A stretch of DNA of 35,091 nucleotides from positions 1-35,091 of the forward strand of contig NW_003546447.1 of NCBI RefSeq assembly GCF_000090795.2, given 5' to 3'. The DNA comes from Amphimedon queenslandica (Eukaryota > Porifera > Demospongiae > Haplosclerida > Niphatidae). Numbering within the stretch: the stretch's first letter is position 1; each line of letters opens with the position of its first letter. Under the pieces are notes generated by a model. The model saw only the letters and a program-made list of their open reading frames with translations, searched no databases and was not told where the DNA came from. Below, one piece after another: positions 11,261-23,800 of the stretch. Position numbers and translations under genes: made by a program.

Positions 11261-12814
11261 TCAAACGTTGACCCAAGGCTGCCAGTACATTCCTCGTGTA
11301 CTGAAATACTCACAAAGCTGTTTGCCTCTTGGAATATCCGCCATATTGTGGATACCTTGGTCTTGCATTGAACGAGGCTCCTTTGAGTAACTGTTGTACC
11401 TATCAAGCATATCTTTAAGTATTACGAGTTCTTTTTTTGAGAGGTCATTTCTTTCTGATGGATCATCAATGATATCATAAAGACAATAAGGATCACAGTC
11501 TTCAGAGACACTACCATTACTGCAAGGATAGTTTAATGGTGACCACATCAGTGAGTTGCAGTGAGTGTACTGGTTACCAACAATCAGTTTATGTCTGCCG
11601 GCAATGATAGCACCTTGATGAGTGTGAGAGGGTGAATAGTCAAAATCATATCCCAATACAATCTCTTCATGTTGCGTTTCTTCATTCTCTCCTGTAATGA
11701 TAGGCCATACATCCAGTCCATCAACTGGGAACTTTCCTTTGCCAGAGTCATTATGATCCACACCAGCCATTTTACAGAATGTGGTGTACCAGTCAGCAAT
11801 ATGAATGAACCCATCGGTACTCTTCCCACGTCTTCCTGCTGGTATCAGCCCTCCACTTGCAAAAGCAATGACTCTCACTCCTCCCTCAAAGAAAGTGTAT
11901 TTTGAACCTTTCAACGGGTAATTACTACCTTTACAATCTGCTCCTCCATTATCTGCTGATACTACCATTAGAGTGTTATCCCACATATCATTTTCTCTTA
12001 ATAAATTAACAACATGTCCAGTGACATTATCAGCTACACTGACCATAGCCTGCAGTATTCTCCTTGTGTCACAGGTAGAGTTAGCAGGATAGAGATCCAG
12101 CCATTCCTGAGGTGCTTCAATTGGTGCATGGACATTATGTAATGGAAGATAGAGGAATAATGGTTTACTGGCATCATGTTCATTGAATACAGTGGTTAGG
12201 TCTTTATTATAAATATAAGAGTCGCATGTGCCATTACGAGTGTCTGGGGCATCATTCTTCCAGAAATCAACAGCACAACCTATTGTCTGATTGAAGTGAC
12301 CTTCCTCAGCTTGCAGGAACCCAGATGACGTATCGAAGCCTCTATTAATAGGAAGATAAGCTGGGTCGTATAAACCCTGGTGCCATTTACCAACCATGTG
12401 GGTGGCATACCCAGCATTCTTCAATTTGGCAGGTAACATGGTCATATTAATATTGGTCCCAACCATTCCCAGTGGTGTTGGGTTCCACTGGTGCACGTGA
12501 TGAGGGAATCTACCAGTTAGGAATGAAGCTCTTGAAGGCGAGCAGTACTTGAATACATAGTGTCTGTTCAGGATAAGTCCATTGTCTACAAGGTACTGGA
12601 AGTTTGGTGTCTTAATGGCTGGGTTACGGAAACTGGCATCAGCAAACCCCCAATCATCCACTAGTACAAAGACAATGTGAGGCTTGTCTGTTGGAGCAGC
12701 CGCAGCTCCTCCAGTTGTTGCACAGACTGAAAGGGAAAATAAAGCAAACAATATTTTAGCAAGCATTATCATAGATAGTAGAGTAAATGACTTTACTCTA
12801 TTCCCTTCTTTCAT
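11261..12814 (-). CDS. Arylsulfatase (arylsulfatase B-like), intronless, intact
   Basis: One uninterrupted frame encodes 517 aa. Residues 12-31 are hydrophobic and likely a signal peptide; Met15 or Met17 could be the real start. The sulfatase signature CSPSRASFLTGR begins at Cys91, which would be converted to formylglycine. Predicted metal and active-site residues are all present: Asp53-Asp54, Lys143 and His145 (GKWHQG), His229 (NVHAP), Asp288-Asn289 (ADNGG) and Lys302/Lys305 ahead of EGGVR. The layout fits family S1 type I sulfatases of the ARSB/ARSI/ARSJ group, which remove sulfate from glycosaminoglycans or other sulfated substrates in lysosomes or outside the cell. Several N-x-S/T sites suggest glycosylation. 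The gene has no introns although neighbours have up to 20, which suggests a retrocopy or an intron-poor sulfatase lineage. It lies between protease fragments B and C, 80 bp from the end of C. Confidence 0.92.
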   Translation of the reverse strand: MKEGNRVKSFTLLSMIMLAKILFALFSLSVCATTGGAAAAPTDKPHIVFVLVDDWGFADASFRNPAIKTPNFQYLVDNGLILNRHYVFKYCSPSRASFLTGRFPHHVHQWNPTPLGMVGTNINMTMLPAKLKNAGYATHMVGKWHQGLYDPAYLPINRGFDTSSGFLQAEEGHFNQTIGCAVDFWKNDAPDTRNGTCDSYIYNKDLTTVFNEHDASKPLFLYLPLHNVHAPIEAPQEWLDLYPANSTCDTRRILQAMVSVADNVTGHVVNLLRENDMWDNTLMVVSADNGGADCKGSNYPLKGSKYTFFEGGVRVIAFASGGLIPAGRRGKSTDGFIHIADWYTTFCKMAGVDHNDSGKGKFPVDGLDVWPIITGENEETQHEEIVLGYDFDYSPSHTHQGAIIAGRHKLIVGNQYTHCNSLMWSPLNYPCSNGSVSEDCDPYCLYDIIDDPSERNDLSKKELVILKDMLDRYNSYSKEPRSMQDQGIHNMADIPRGKQLCEYFSTRGMYWQPWVNV

Positions 12815-12894
12815 TCTGTTATCTATGACATTTTTTGCACACTGAGCCCCACCCAGATCACGTGATGTGCTGCTTTGCGTGGGTGTATGCTCAA

Positions 12895-15800
12895 TTATAT
12901 ATAGATGAGTACAAAAAGGAGCTCCACCATTGGCAAAAAATTTCCAGCACTATCTGTTGGAGTGGGACTTCCAACACTAACAGTAGAAGTAGGATTTCCG
13001 ACACTAGTAGTAGAAGATGTGGAACTTTCAACACTAACAGTAGAAGATGTGAAACTTATATAATACTGTAGAAGTAGAACTTCCAACACTAGCAGAAGTG
13101 GGAATTCCAATGTTTTGAGTTTGAGTAGGACTTGCTAAATCTCCATACAGTTCAGCTTAATGATATAAAAAATTTTATAACATTGTGTTCATATAGCTGA
13201 TCACTCTTATTACCTGCTTCAGGGCAATTTTGAAAATCATCCTGCAAATAATAATAATAATTTAAATTAATAAATAAGTGAATACATGCATTTACATAGC
13301 ATATCTCAACACAAGATGGGCACACAATCCCTCCACGATACCTCACACCATTTGTAATCTGATCAACTTGTATCTATAAAACACTCAATATATACATAAA
13401 TACAAAAGTATGGCATACCATTTGACCAGCTCTACTACAGGTATATGATTGTCCAAGGATCATTATAGTAACAGCACTATTTGAGCATTGGTACTGCAAA
13501 AGTGAATAGTTATCATGAATAATAAGTTTGGTATGAATAATGCCCTCTGGCTTGTAAAAACTATCTTTAATACACTTTTATCAGCCTACCTCATAGCATC
13601 CAGCACTGTATTGGGCAGTGTATGTGTTGAGCCATTAGTGATCTGCCACTTCCCAGAGTGATCCACACAACGTGACCTAGGTCCATATGTCTCTGCTGCT
13701 TCATTATTAGCAGCTATTGCATGAAAATAATTTAGTAAATATTTATAATTTATACTATTTATATTACTTAGGGGAATCCCTTTCCTACAGTTACCCCGAG
13801 GAGCTTGCCTTAACTATAATTAATAATCAAAACTAGATAAAAATATTTATCATAAAAATACTATACTCACAAGGTCAAGGTAATATGGGCAGAAGTCTGC
13901 TACTTGAACACATTCCCCATAAAATGGGAGTCTAGTTGGTGCATGTACTATTAAAATTTGCACCCGAATTAAAATACTAAAATAATAAAACAATTATTGT
14001 ACAATTAAAATGCATCTTTTTTACCTGATATTCTCGAGGTATAGATACAAAAGATGCTACGTATAAGTAATTATCCACAAAGTTACAAAAAGCAACTGCT
14101 GTCCTGTCTATATTGCAAGATAGGTTTTGAGGATTAAACTCATTATCAGTAAAGAAATCACAGAATGGAGCAATTGGTTGATTCCTATATTTAAATACTA
14201 ATTTTAATAGGAGCACTGGAGATACATACTGTCTTTTCTTTGAGTCAATATATCCTCCACAAGAACCAGCAGTATATCCACATCCATCAGCACCATGTCC
14301 CTAAACTAGTATACTAACTTGCATTGCTATAGTTCACTTTATACCAACCATACAATTTTATTATAATTATAATGATTATGCTTTTAATACTTTACTAACA
14401 TACCCACTGTCTTCTAATAATGCATAACTAAAGTTTGAGAATGCAAAGTTTTCAGATATGATACCGGTCATAGCTTCATACTGAACAAAATAAAAATTCA
14501 TTGCATATAATGGCAAGATATTTGAGTATGTGCTTACATTTAGTAATCTTTTCTCCCAGTGTGATCCAGCAGTGCCACTACCACCTTGATCCTCTAACTG
14601 AACACCTTCCAAAGTATCACAATTAAAATGACGTCTTGCAATCTCCTATAAATATAAACATAGATCTATAGATTTACTATGCTGCTTTCATCACTATTAC
14701 ATACCACAATTTTTGGAGTCACCAACTGAGTAACAGTTTTGTTCATTGGCCCAAATCTTGTCTGCCAATCTGTTAAATTCACCATTTTTACTGTATTGTT
14801 TGCTGCTACATATTGGCTATTGCCATCAAGAACATAAGTACATCATTGTAGATTATTTTAACTAACCCATTAGCATCAGTGGGTGGGTTACCATTAGCAT
14901 CCCTACTTGTTCTTGGGTTTCCATTTTCATCTCTGTACCAAGGATATAAGTTATTTGAAAATCCCTGTATGATGTGATAAGTTCAAATCATAGTAAAAAG
15001 TTGTTCAGCAAAATTAACTGACTAGCACATGAAAAACCTTGTGTTTTGCAACCTGAAAAACCTGTTCATCATCATTGATGTTACTTGGACAAAAATTAAT
15101 GATTCCTGATATTGGCCTATAAATTATAAACATTAATATATGTAACTACAAGCACAATTAACTCGAGACACATTATAATTTACAAAATGTTTGACACAGT
15201 CTATACCTGTCATATTGATCCTCCAATTGGCAGGCAGAAGCAAAAGCAATAGTACCTCCACCACAGTTGACATTAATACCATATACATATAGAGCAAGAT
15301 CTGTATCTTCAATACCAGGTCCATCACTGTAAGCCTTGACACAATTGCTATTACCTCCATTGCACTCCATACAGTGCTAAAAAGTATGTACACATAAAAA
15401 AGTTATTCTGAAACATTAGTAAACTGTTAGTATATTTATGAATTAGTCTCATGAATTAAAACATACTCATCTGTAGATGTTCCGATGGCACTGGAAAAAC
15501 AGAACAAATAACTGATTCATTTGAACATTGATCAGGGCATGGCTCAGTAGAACCAGTTAGTGTAAAATTTCCTTCATTACTTACACAATACCTATAAGTG
15601 TAATGATGTAAGGATAAGAATCTCTATCAGTGATGATTATTCATACCTTCATAATCAAAGAGGGCTTGGAGTCCTTCTCACTGTAAGGATTGACTCAAGA
15701 TTCTCTTTTACTTGACCCATGATAGTCTGCATGCATTAATTGATAAAATAATAAATTAAAGTATAAATCTGTTAAATGCCAAACCTTCACTTGTTGTTGT

Positions 15801-16665
15801 TTTAATACAGATAATCTAGAAATTGATTTTTAAGCATAACTTCATTATACCATACATAGCATAGTAACTATTGAATATCAGGCTAGTCAGACTGAAAGGT
15901 GCATGCCCTTATTTATAAGTTGATATAGTTACTTAACATATTTTTCAGGTCTATATACTCCCACGCATTCCATAACTGGATAGTAGTCACGTAAATAGTT
16001 ATAGTTGTTGCTATTTTGATCTTGCTGACTAGGTCTTGGTTGCTATGATTAACAAATATTTGCTCTGATATGCATGACTTATAAATAACGGGTCCTATTA
16101 TTGCTGTTATTGTTCTTCTTACTGTTATCAAATTACGAATGAAAAAGTGCCATATGTGAACACAAAGTTAATAATGCAAGTCTACAAAGCTAATCTAATT
16201 ACAAATTTATAGCTTCTATTCTTGGAGAAATTTTACAGTCAATGCTAGCTGATGATGATGGGCAATATGCTGTCATACAAAACAAGCCATGCAAATTACT
16301 GTTGATTACAATGAGATTATGGCTCATTGTCTATGCTCACAATGCATGGGGACCTAGAATTTTACTCACGCTCTAAGAAAAGTGAAGTTGTAGTGGAGAC
16401 TGATGCGAATTGGTTGATTAAAAGGCTCATTTTGTCCAACTAGAGCTGCTGTGTTCTTTTTTGACTTGTTTGAGTCTTCCAAATGAGTTCTAACCAAAGG
16501 CTGTGAAAGCAAAAAATATATACAATGCCAAGATTGAGATGATAACATACAGCAATACCTTTTTTGGTAAACTGTCATGAGAACATTCATGATAATGACT
16601 GGTAGCTGTATTTGCCAGAACAAGAGACTAATCAAGATGAAATAGCTGTAGCTTGTACCCTTCAT
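12895..16665 (-). pseudogene. Nearly full-length M8 protease pseudogene, copy C
   Basis: All 20 exons of the family can be traced in order, closest to copy A. Lesions seen directly: a 1-base deletion in the signal-peptide exon (near 16625) that shifts the frame; two CGA-to-TGA changes in exon 4 (15655-15657 and 15649-15651); the exon 5 donor GT changed to AT (near 15470); the catalytic motif HKVFH instead of HEVFH (codon 15038-15040); a TAG in exon 12 (14314-14316); frame disruption in exon 14 (near 13940); a missing base in exon 16 (near 13625); and a frame change within the stalk exon. The C-terminus ends early (LLFVLIYI) where homology breaks, next to the arylsulfatase segment. Catalysis would be lost even without the frame breaks. 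Confidence 0.92.
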
Positions 16666-17060
16666 CTTTATTCCTTATGTCCAAATGCAGTAGGAGTAAG
16701 TCACAGTTCAGGTTAAATAAAGTTTGAAGTATTATTGCATCACTATCATATCTAGAATTATATCTTATAAAGTCCCTAAACATTACTATAACAGCATAAA
16801 CACAGTATGATTAAGGCAACATACACAGGGCAACATTGTTGCATTAACACCTTGCATGGAGACAACATATTTTCACATGTATTACATGTTGCATTAACAT
16901 TTTGTAGGCAAAATATTTTCCCATGTATTAGATCTACATGTGATCAAGATAGTAGAAGAGAATTCTCTTACATTTTAGATTTTATACATTTAGCCAAACT
17001 TCAGAGTTTAATGTTAATTTAGTAAACATCAGTGTGGGAAGAAAACTCTTGTGCCATCCG
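16666..17060. other. Intergenic upstream of copy C, no gene seen
   Basis: AT-rich sequence between the former start of C and the minisatellite. A short direct repeat (CATGTATTA with TTGCATTAAC, about 16840-16930) is visible; nothing else stands out. Confidence 0.4.
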
Positions 17061-17270
17061 AAACAATCATAAACATAAGTAAACAATGCTAAACATAAGT
17101 AGACAGTGGTAAACAATGCTAAACAATCATAAACATAAGTAAACAATGCTAAACAGTGATAAACATAAGTAAACAATGCTAAACATAAGTAGACAGTGGT
17201 AAACAATGCTAAACAATCATAAACATAAGTAAACAATGCTAAACAGTGATAAACATAAGTAAACAGGCAT
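17061..17270. repeat. Minisatellite of exact 10-bp units with a 90-bp higher-order period
   Basis: Twenty-one consecutive 10-bp units, almost all starting AAACA, run without length change. Five main variants occur: A = AAACAATCAT, B = AAACATAAGT, C = AAACAATGCT, D = AGACAGTGGT, E = AAACAGTGAT. Their order is ABCBDC-ABCEBCBDC-ABCEB and a final variant, so a block of nine units (90 bp) repeats. The A-tracts recur every 10 bp, close to one helical turn, a pattern known to favour intrinsic DNA curvature. Confidence 0.9.
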
Positions 17271-17280
17271 ACATTGTATA

Positions 17281-17640
17281 TCACTGTATACCTATATTTT
17301 CCATTGTATATCATTGTTTACCTATGTCTACTAGTCTTTACCACTATATTGTCAAAGTTTATCAGTGTTTAGCCATGTTTACCACTGTATATCTTTGTTT
17401 ACTTATGTTTACCTGTGTTTAACACTCTAAATCACTGTGTACTCATGTTTACCACTGTATATCAATTTTTACCACCTTTTACCTATGTTTATTACTATTT
17501 CCCTATGTTCACCACTGTATATCATATGTATATCAGTACTTACTTACATTTATTAATGTTTGCCACAGTTTCAATGCTTATCAATGATGTTTACTGTTGT
17601 TTACCTATGTTTCAATTGTGTTTACCATAGTTAATAATAG
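17281..17640. repeat. Decayed inverted partner of the 10-bp minisatellite
   Basis: This tract holds T-rich 10-bp units such as GTTTACCACT, GTATATCTTT, GTTTACTTAT and GTTTACCTGT in register (clearest at about 17380-17520). They are complements of the AAACA-type units just upstream (GTTTACTTAT against AAACATAAGT-like units). The units are more diverged and the phase is lost in places. Together the two arrays form an imperfect inverted repeat. Confidence 0.75.
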
Positions 17641-17783
17641 CTCTTTTAATATTGATGTTTACCATGATGACAGTAAACTCAAGAGTTTGGATAAATCATT
17701 GGTCTTAAATCAAGCCTCATAGGGTATATTAAATAGAATCTACTCATAAGTAAAAAAAAGAATCATATCAGAACATTAAAGCA

Positions 17784-17789
17784 TTTATT
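17784..17789 (-). promoter_or_regulatory. Candidate poly(A) signal of copy D
   Basis: On the minus strand a canonical AATAAA lies about 70 bases after the copy D stop codon. Confidence 0.55.
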
Positions 17790-17857
17790 AGAATAAAGGT
17801 GAAGAAAAATCTACTAAGAATTGCTCTAACTTACACATGCACATAACGACTAAAGTT

Positions 17858-20800
17858 TTAATAGTTAATAATGAATGAAGCAAAGATCGCTGCAAGAAGA
17901 AGATTCACCATTGGCAGCAGGTTCCCAGCACTATCAGTTGCAGGAGTGGGACTTCCAACACTAACTATAGAAGAAGTTGGACTCTCAACAGTAACTGTAG
18001 AAGAAGTTGGACTCCCAGCAGTAACTGTAGAAGAAGTTGGACTCCCAGCAGTAACAGTAGAAGAAGTTGGACTCCCAGCAGTAACTGTAGAAGAAGTGGA
18101 ACTTTGAACACTAGCAGTAGAAGAAGTAGGGTTTCCAACACTTTTACTAGGAGTAGGACTCGCTAACTCTCTATATAGTTTAGCTGGATGATACAAATAA
18201 TGCATGGTGGATTTTATAATTTTTTTTTTACCTGCTTCAGGGCAATTTGTAAAATCATCCTGCAAAAACATTTAAGAAATAAAGTAAAAAATTCAAATAT
18301 ACTGTACTCAGTACTCACATAGCATATCTCAACACAGGATGGGCACACAATCCCTCCACGATATCTCACATCATTTGTAGTCTGATCAATTTTTATCTAT
18401 AAAACACTCAATATGACAGGGTTTCCCACAAGACTTTAACATTGTGCAGCTTCTTGTCAGTAGATTGTTAGAGTCATATTGACTAAAGATCCTGCACTGA
18501 TTTGCATGGTTTTTGGCCAAATTTTGTCAAAAATAAATATAAGAGAATTCTTAATTTCTATAATTATTTTTGATACACATACAAGTCTTTATGTAGTATA
18601 GAAAGTTATAGTGGATTCGTGCAATCAAAATTTAATTTTTAAAAGTTGTTCCAAATGTTATACATTATAGTGCTTGTCAGCTCATAAATTATACTGATAT
18701 GTGCTGTTAAACCCACATAACATGCATGCTTTATGGGAAACGCTGAAATGAGATATGTGTGTTATATGTTATAAGAATGGCATACCACTTGACCAGCTTT
18801 ACTACAGGTATATGATTGTCCAAGGATCATTATAGTAACAGCACTATTGGAGCATTGGTACTACAAAATGTAAGTATATACAATTAAAAAAGGATCGACT
18901 GACATCTTGCTTTACACCTTGAGGTGTAAACATAAACAACCTTTTTCTACCTCATAGCATCCAGCACTGTATTTGGCAGTGTATGTGTTTGAGCCATTAG
19001 TGATCTGCCACTTTTCAGAGTGATCCACACAACGTGATCTAGGTCCATATGTCTCTGCTGCTTCATTATTAGCAGCTATTGCATGACATAAATAATTTAA
19101 TAAATATTTATGATTTATACTATTTATATTACTTAGGGGGATCCCTTTCCTGCATATACCCCGAGGGGCTTCCCTTAGCTAAAATTAATAAAGAAAAAAT
19201 AGAATACCTATTTATAAAAAGTTTTATATTTACTAGGTCAAGATAATATGGGCAGAAGTCTGCTGATTGAACAAAACCTCCATAAAACGGGAGCCTGTAT
19301 GCTGAGCTGTCAAAATTTTCACCTGAGTTTAAATACTAGACACAAGTATAAAAGTAGTCATTATCGTACAAATAAAACTTTTTCTTTCTACCTGATATTC
19401 TCGAGGTATTGATACATAAGATGCTACATATAAGTAATTATCCACAAGGTTACAAAAAGCAACTGCTGTCCTGTCTATGTTGCATTTTAGGTTTTGTGGA
19501 TGATGGTCATCATCGGTAAAGAAATCACAAAATGGAGCTATTGGCTCATTCCTACATATTTAAATAACAGTCAATTCATTAGCAGTGTATGTACATACTG
19601 TCTTCTTTTTGAGTCAATGTATCCTCCACAAGAACCAGTAACATATCCACATCCATCACCACGTCCCCAAACTAGTATACTTGCTTTGCTATAATCAACT
19701 TTATACCAACTATATAATTATAAATAAAATTATAATTACAATACATTATGGTTTTAATGTTTAATTAACATACCCACTGTCTTCTAACAGTGCATAACTA
19801 AAACTGGAGAATGCAAGGTTTTCTGATATGACACCAGTCATAGCTTCATACTGAACAAAATAAAAATTCATTGGATATGGGCAAGGTTATCAAGTGTGTG
19901 CTTACATTTAGTAATCTTTTCTCCCAGTGTGATCCGGCAGTACCACTACCACCTTGATCCTCTAACTGAACACCCTCCAAAGTATCACAATTAAAATGAT
20001 GTTTTCCAACCTCCTATAAATTTACAGGTAATTTATTTAATATAGGTCTACTAAGTTGTTTTCATGACATACCACAAGTTTTGGAGTAACTAATTGTGTA
20101 ACTGTTTTTGTCATTGTCCCGAATCTCGTCTGCCAATCATTAATGACCACTGTTTTTACTGTATTTTCTGCTGCTATATATTTACTATTGAATATCATTA
20201 TTAATAAAGATATCATAATCATTTTAACTGACCCATTAGCATCAGTTGGTGGGTTACCATTGGCATCTCTATGTGTTCTTGGGTTTCCCCTTTCATCTCT
20301 GTACCATGGATATAAGTTATCTGAGAATCCCTATATAATAAATAAATAAATAAATATATAATGACATACATTATGAGTCCATTAGTAGCTGTTATTAATA
20401 ATTTTAGTTTTATAACGAACTTACTAGCACATGAAAAATTTCATGTTTTGCAACCTTAAAAACGTGTTCTGCATCATTAATGTCACTTGGGCAGAAATTG
20501 ATAATTCCTGATATTGGCCTACAAAAAAGTATTAATTCCATAAAAATTACCATATAGAGCAAAATTTTCAAGGGCTGTAAATTTTGCAGATTTTGCACTG
20601 AATTTTTTGAAAATTCACAAAAATTACTTTTGTGAAAATCAAATTAAAAGGGTACAAGATGGCAACCGGTATAAATTTATGAAAATTAAATCCACAAAAT
20701 AGATTTTAAAGCAAATTTGTGAATATACAACCCTCCAAATATTTGTGCTATACAGCATCAGTCCTGAAAAATCACTCACATAATGTTAACAAATATGACA

Positions 20801-23800
20801 CACTATACAGTCCTAGTCATTTAACTTAGCCTACCTGTCATATCGATCTTCCAATTGGCAGGCTGTGGCATAAGCAATGGTACCCTCATCACAGTTGACA
20901 TCAATACCATATACATATAGAGCAAGGTCAGCTTCAATACCAGGTCCATCACTATAAGCCTCAACACAATTGCTACTATCTCCATTGCACTGCACACAAC
21001 GCTATATGTACATATAAAATAAAGTTGTTGTCAAACATTAAATAAATTACTATGAAAAATTGAACATGCACAATATAGATTAGAACAAACAGGTTATATA
21101 ATTTGTGTAAATGAATTTCTTAGAATTTAGTTATACTATTAATCTGTTTGACAAATCACCTGTAGATGTTCTGATGGTACTGGAAAAGCATCACAAATAA
21201 CTGATTTTGTTGAACATTGATGAAGACATGGTTCAGTAGGACCAGTTAAAATAACTTCATCATTACTGACACAATGCCTAAATGTATAATGACAATAAAC
21301 TCTATAGCAAATAATTGCCTTCGTAATCGAAGAGGGCTTGGAGTCCTTCTCACTGTAAGGATTGACTCAAGATTCTCTTTTACTTGACTCATGATAGTCT
21401 GCATGGTTAAATAACAATGATATTAATGAATTAAAATGATAAATCTGTTAAATACAAACCTTCACTTGTTGCTGTTTTGTCTCAGATAATCTATATTAAA
21501 TTGAAAAATTTGATTAGCATACTAATAATCAACACAGTCATCAGAATTAAGTAGAAATACCTATTTAAAGGGTATCTCCAAATTTGATGTATTTATTTTA
21601 TGGTCTTAATATGATGACTTAACCATAATAATAATGTGTTCCAAATCCCACTGTCTAAAAATAATTATTTACTGAGATATGAGCCTTCAAATATGGTGGC
21701 ATCATAGTAGATACTGGTACATGTAACTCCATTCCTTTATAGGGGAAAATGATCCTTTATTCTTATACCTTGTAATGTAATAGCATGCACAAATTTAAAA
21801 ATTGGGATCCAGGCTTGAGCTTTCATTATTCTAAGCATGCAACTGCAAGAAAAAGTCATAATATCACACTTTGGTGAATTTTCTTGTTTGCTATTCTGAG
21901 GCATCTTCTTGCAGTTGCATGCTTAGAATAATGAAAGCTAAAGATCCAAATTTTTAAATTTGTGCTACAAGGCATGAGAATTAGGGATGAGCCTATTATT
22001 CCAGCATAATTTTAGGAATAAAAGGGGTTTCCTCATGTGAGGAATAATGCTGGAATAATTGGATGGAAATAGGAATAATAGTGGAATAATAAGTGGAGTT
22101 CAGGTCAATGGTGATTGCAGACTGAAGAAAATTTAAAAAATTTTGGCTAGGGTTTTTTGGAAGACCTATTTTTAAAACACTACTGGGATGCAATTCTTGG
22201 GTGAAAATTGATTATTTGAGAAAATTATTGAGAATAAATTGAGAATAATAGGATAAAATGAAAAGAATAATGGGGAAAATTATTAAGAATTTCCATAAAG
22301 AATAATAGGAACATTTATGAGCATAATAGGCTAGTGATGGCGATTCTGAGTCCGGAGTATTTGATCCTTTGATTCCAAATGGAATCGTACTCGTATCGAA
22401 AGAGAAGTGGGAATTTTTTGAAACAATTCCAAATTAAGCAACACCCAACCACACCTTTTAATATCAATAATAGTTAATTAATCAGTAGTTAATACCTTAA
22501 TTATTCATTATTATTGCATTTTATTGCTCTAATTGATATCACGTGGCTTTGCGCATGTGTAGATGTAGTACTCGGAATCGGTATTCGATTCCATCGATTC
22601 CAGTCTCAAAAGTATTCAGAATCGAAAATTGAATGCAAATTTCTGGATTCGCCCATCTATATAATAGGCTCGATCCTAATGAGAATAAAGGCCGGATCAC
22701 TCCCCTACTACATTGATAATAAAGTATAATAGAGATAATAGAGTATACTCTATTATCTATGCCCTAATGACGTCACGTTTAGCCACACTCACAAACAGGA
22801 AGTAACATTGCAGGAAGCAAAATGTCAACATTTTTCATTATGACTTTGAAGGCTCATATTTCAGTAAATAATTATTTTTAGATAGTTGGATTTGGAACAC
22901 ATTATTATTATGGTTAGATAATCATATTAAGGCCATAAAATAAATTTAATACTGGCTACAACAGAGAATGTGGTTAGTACATTTTTGCTCTTACACTGAG
23001 TTGTTGTGATACCGTATAGCTTAAAATTTTCGTGGAATGTAAATTTCGTGGTTTTCGTGGTTATGGGCTGCCCACGAAATTTAAACCCACGAAATCATTG
23101 AAGTGCCATCCCTTACAGGCTATGTAAACTGTCAACCACGAAAATTAAACCACAAATTGTCCCACCAGGAGCAAACCACGAAAATATCAACCCACGAAAA
23201 TATCAAGCTATACCAAGCTATACGGTAATACTATTGTTGGACCAGTATGGCTTTTTCAATTTTAGTTCTAGTTTAGTTCTATCATAGGTGCAAAACTGCA
23301 AATAGTTCTAGCTCTAGTTCCTTTTTTAGGCTGTTACAAGAATAGTTCTAGTTCTTGTTAGTGTAAAATTTATTGGGTTAGTTCTAGTTATAGTTCCTAC
23401 ATATAGCTTTTAGTATAGTTAGTCCTAGTTCTAGTTCCTTGAAATTTTTACTGTTAGATAGTTCTAGTTTGGTATTAAGCTCTTAATTATAGTTCTAGTT
23501 ACATGTATGTGCTCTGTGAAAGTATAATAACCATGCATGCAATGAGTTTTCCATCATAATTAATGCACAATAAATATATATTGCAAGTTCACTGTACAGT
23601 TTATTTAATGTACTGCTTGTTTTTCCTAAGTAATGTCTCTCTCTCTAAAGTATCGTTAGTCAGCCTAAATGCTTTCGTCTGTATCTTCATTGTATATAAA
23701 GTAATCCCAGACAGTGCTTTGAATTCGGCTTCAAACTTTACACGACTCTTGACTTCCACAACCTCATCTTCCTCAAGTTGAAATAGTTCAGTTACATCTG

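Larger units (their letters stand above)
21590..22944. repeat. Pair of roughly 100-bp inverted arms about 1.2 kb apart in copy D intron 2
   Basis: The left arm (21590-21690) is the reverse complement of the right arm (22846-22944) with few mismatches; both contain AATAATTATTTTTAGA and TTTGGAACACATTATTATTA in the right-arm orientation. They may be the ends of one composite transposon or two separate insertions of a repeat also seen, diverged, near 11050-11165. The enclosed DNA holds other inverted-repeat elements and no transposase that I recognise. Confidence 0.65.

Noticed and set aside
12895..13110. Alternative functional C-terminus of copy C
   Set aside because: The shortened hydrophobic end arises at a homology break, and upstream exons carry multiple stops and frameshifts.
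17066..17270. CRISPR array
   Set aside because: Units are contiguous 10-bp variants without unique spacers, in a eukaryotic intergenic region.
16982..17314. Minus-strand open frame with repeated LFTYVYDCLA-like units
   Set aside because: It is the translation of the 10-bp minisatellite, which stays open by chance because the units lack stops in that frame.
17871..18107. Plus-strand open frame with repeated [10 protein letters not shown] units
   Set aside because: It is the antisense of the copy D stalk exon; the minus-strand frame joins correctly to the upstream exons.
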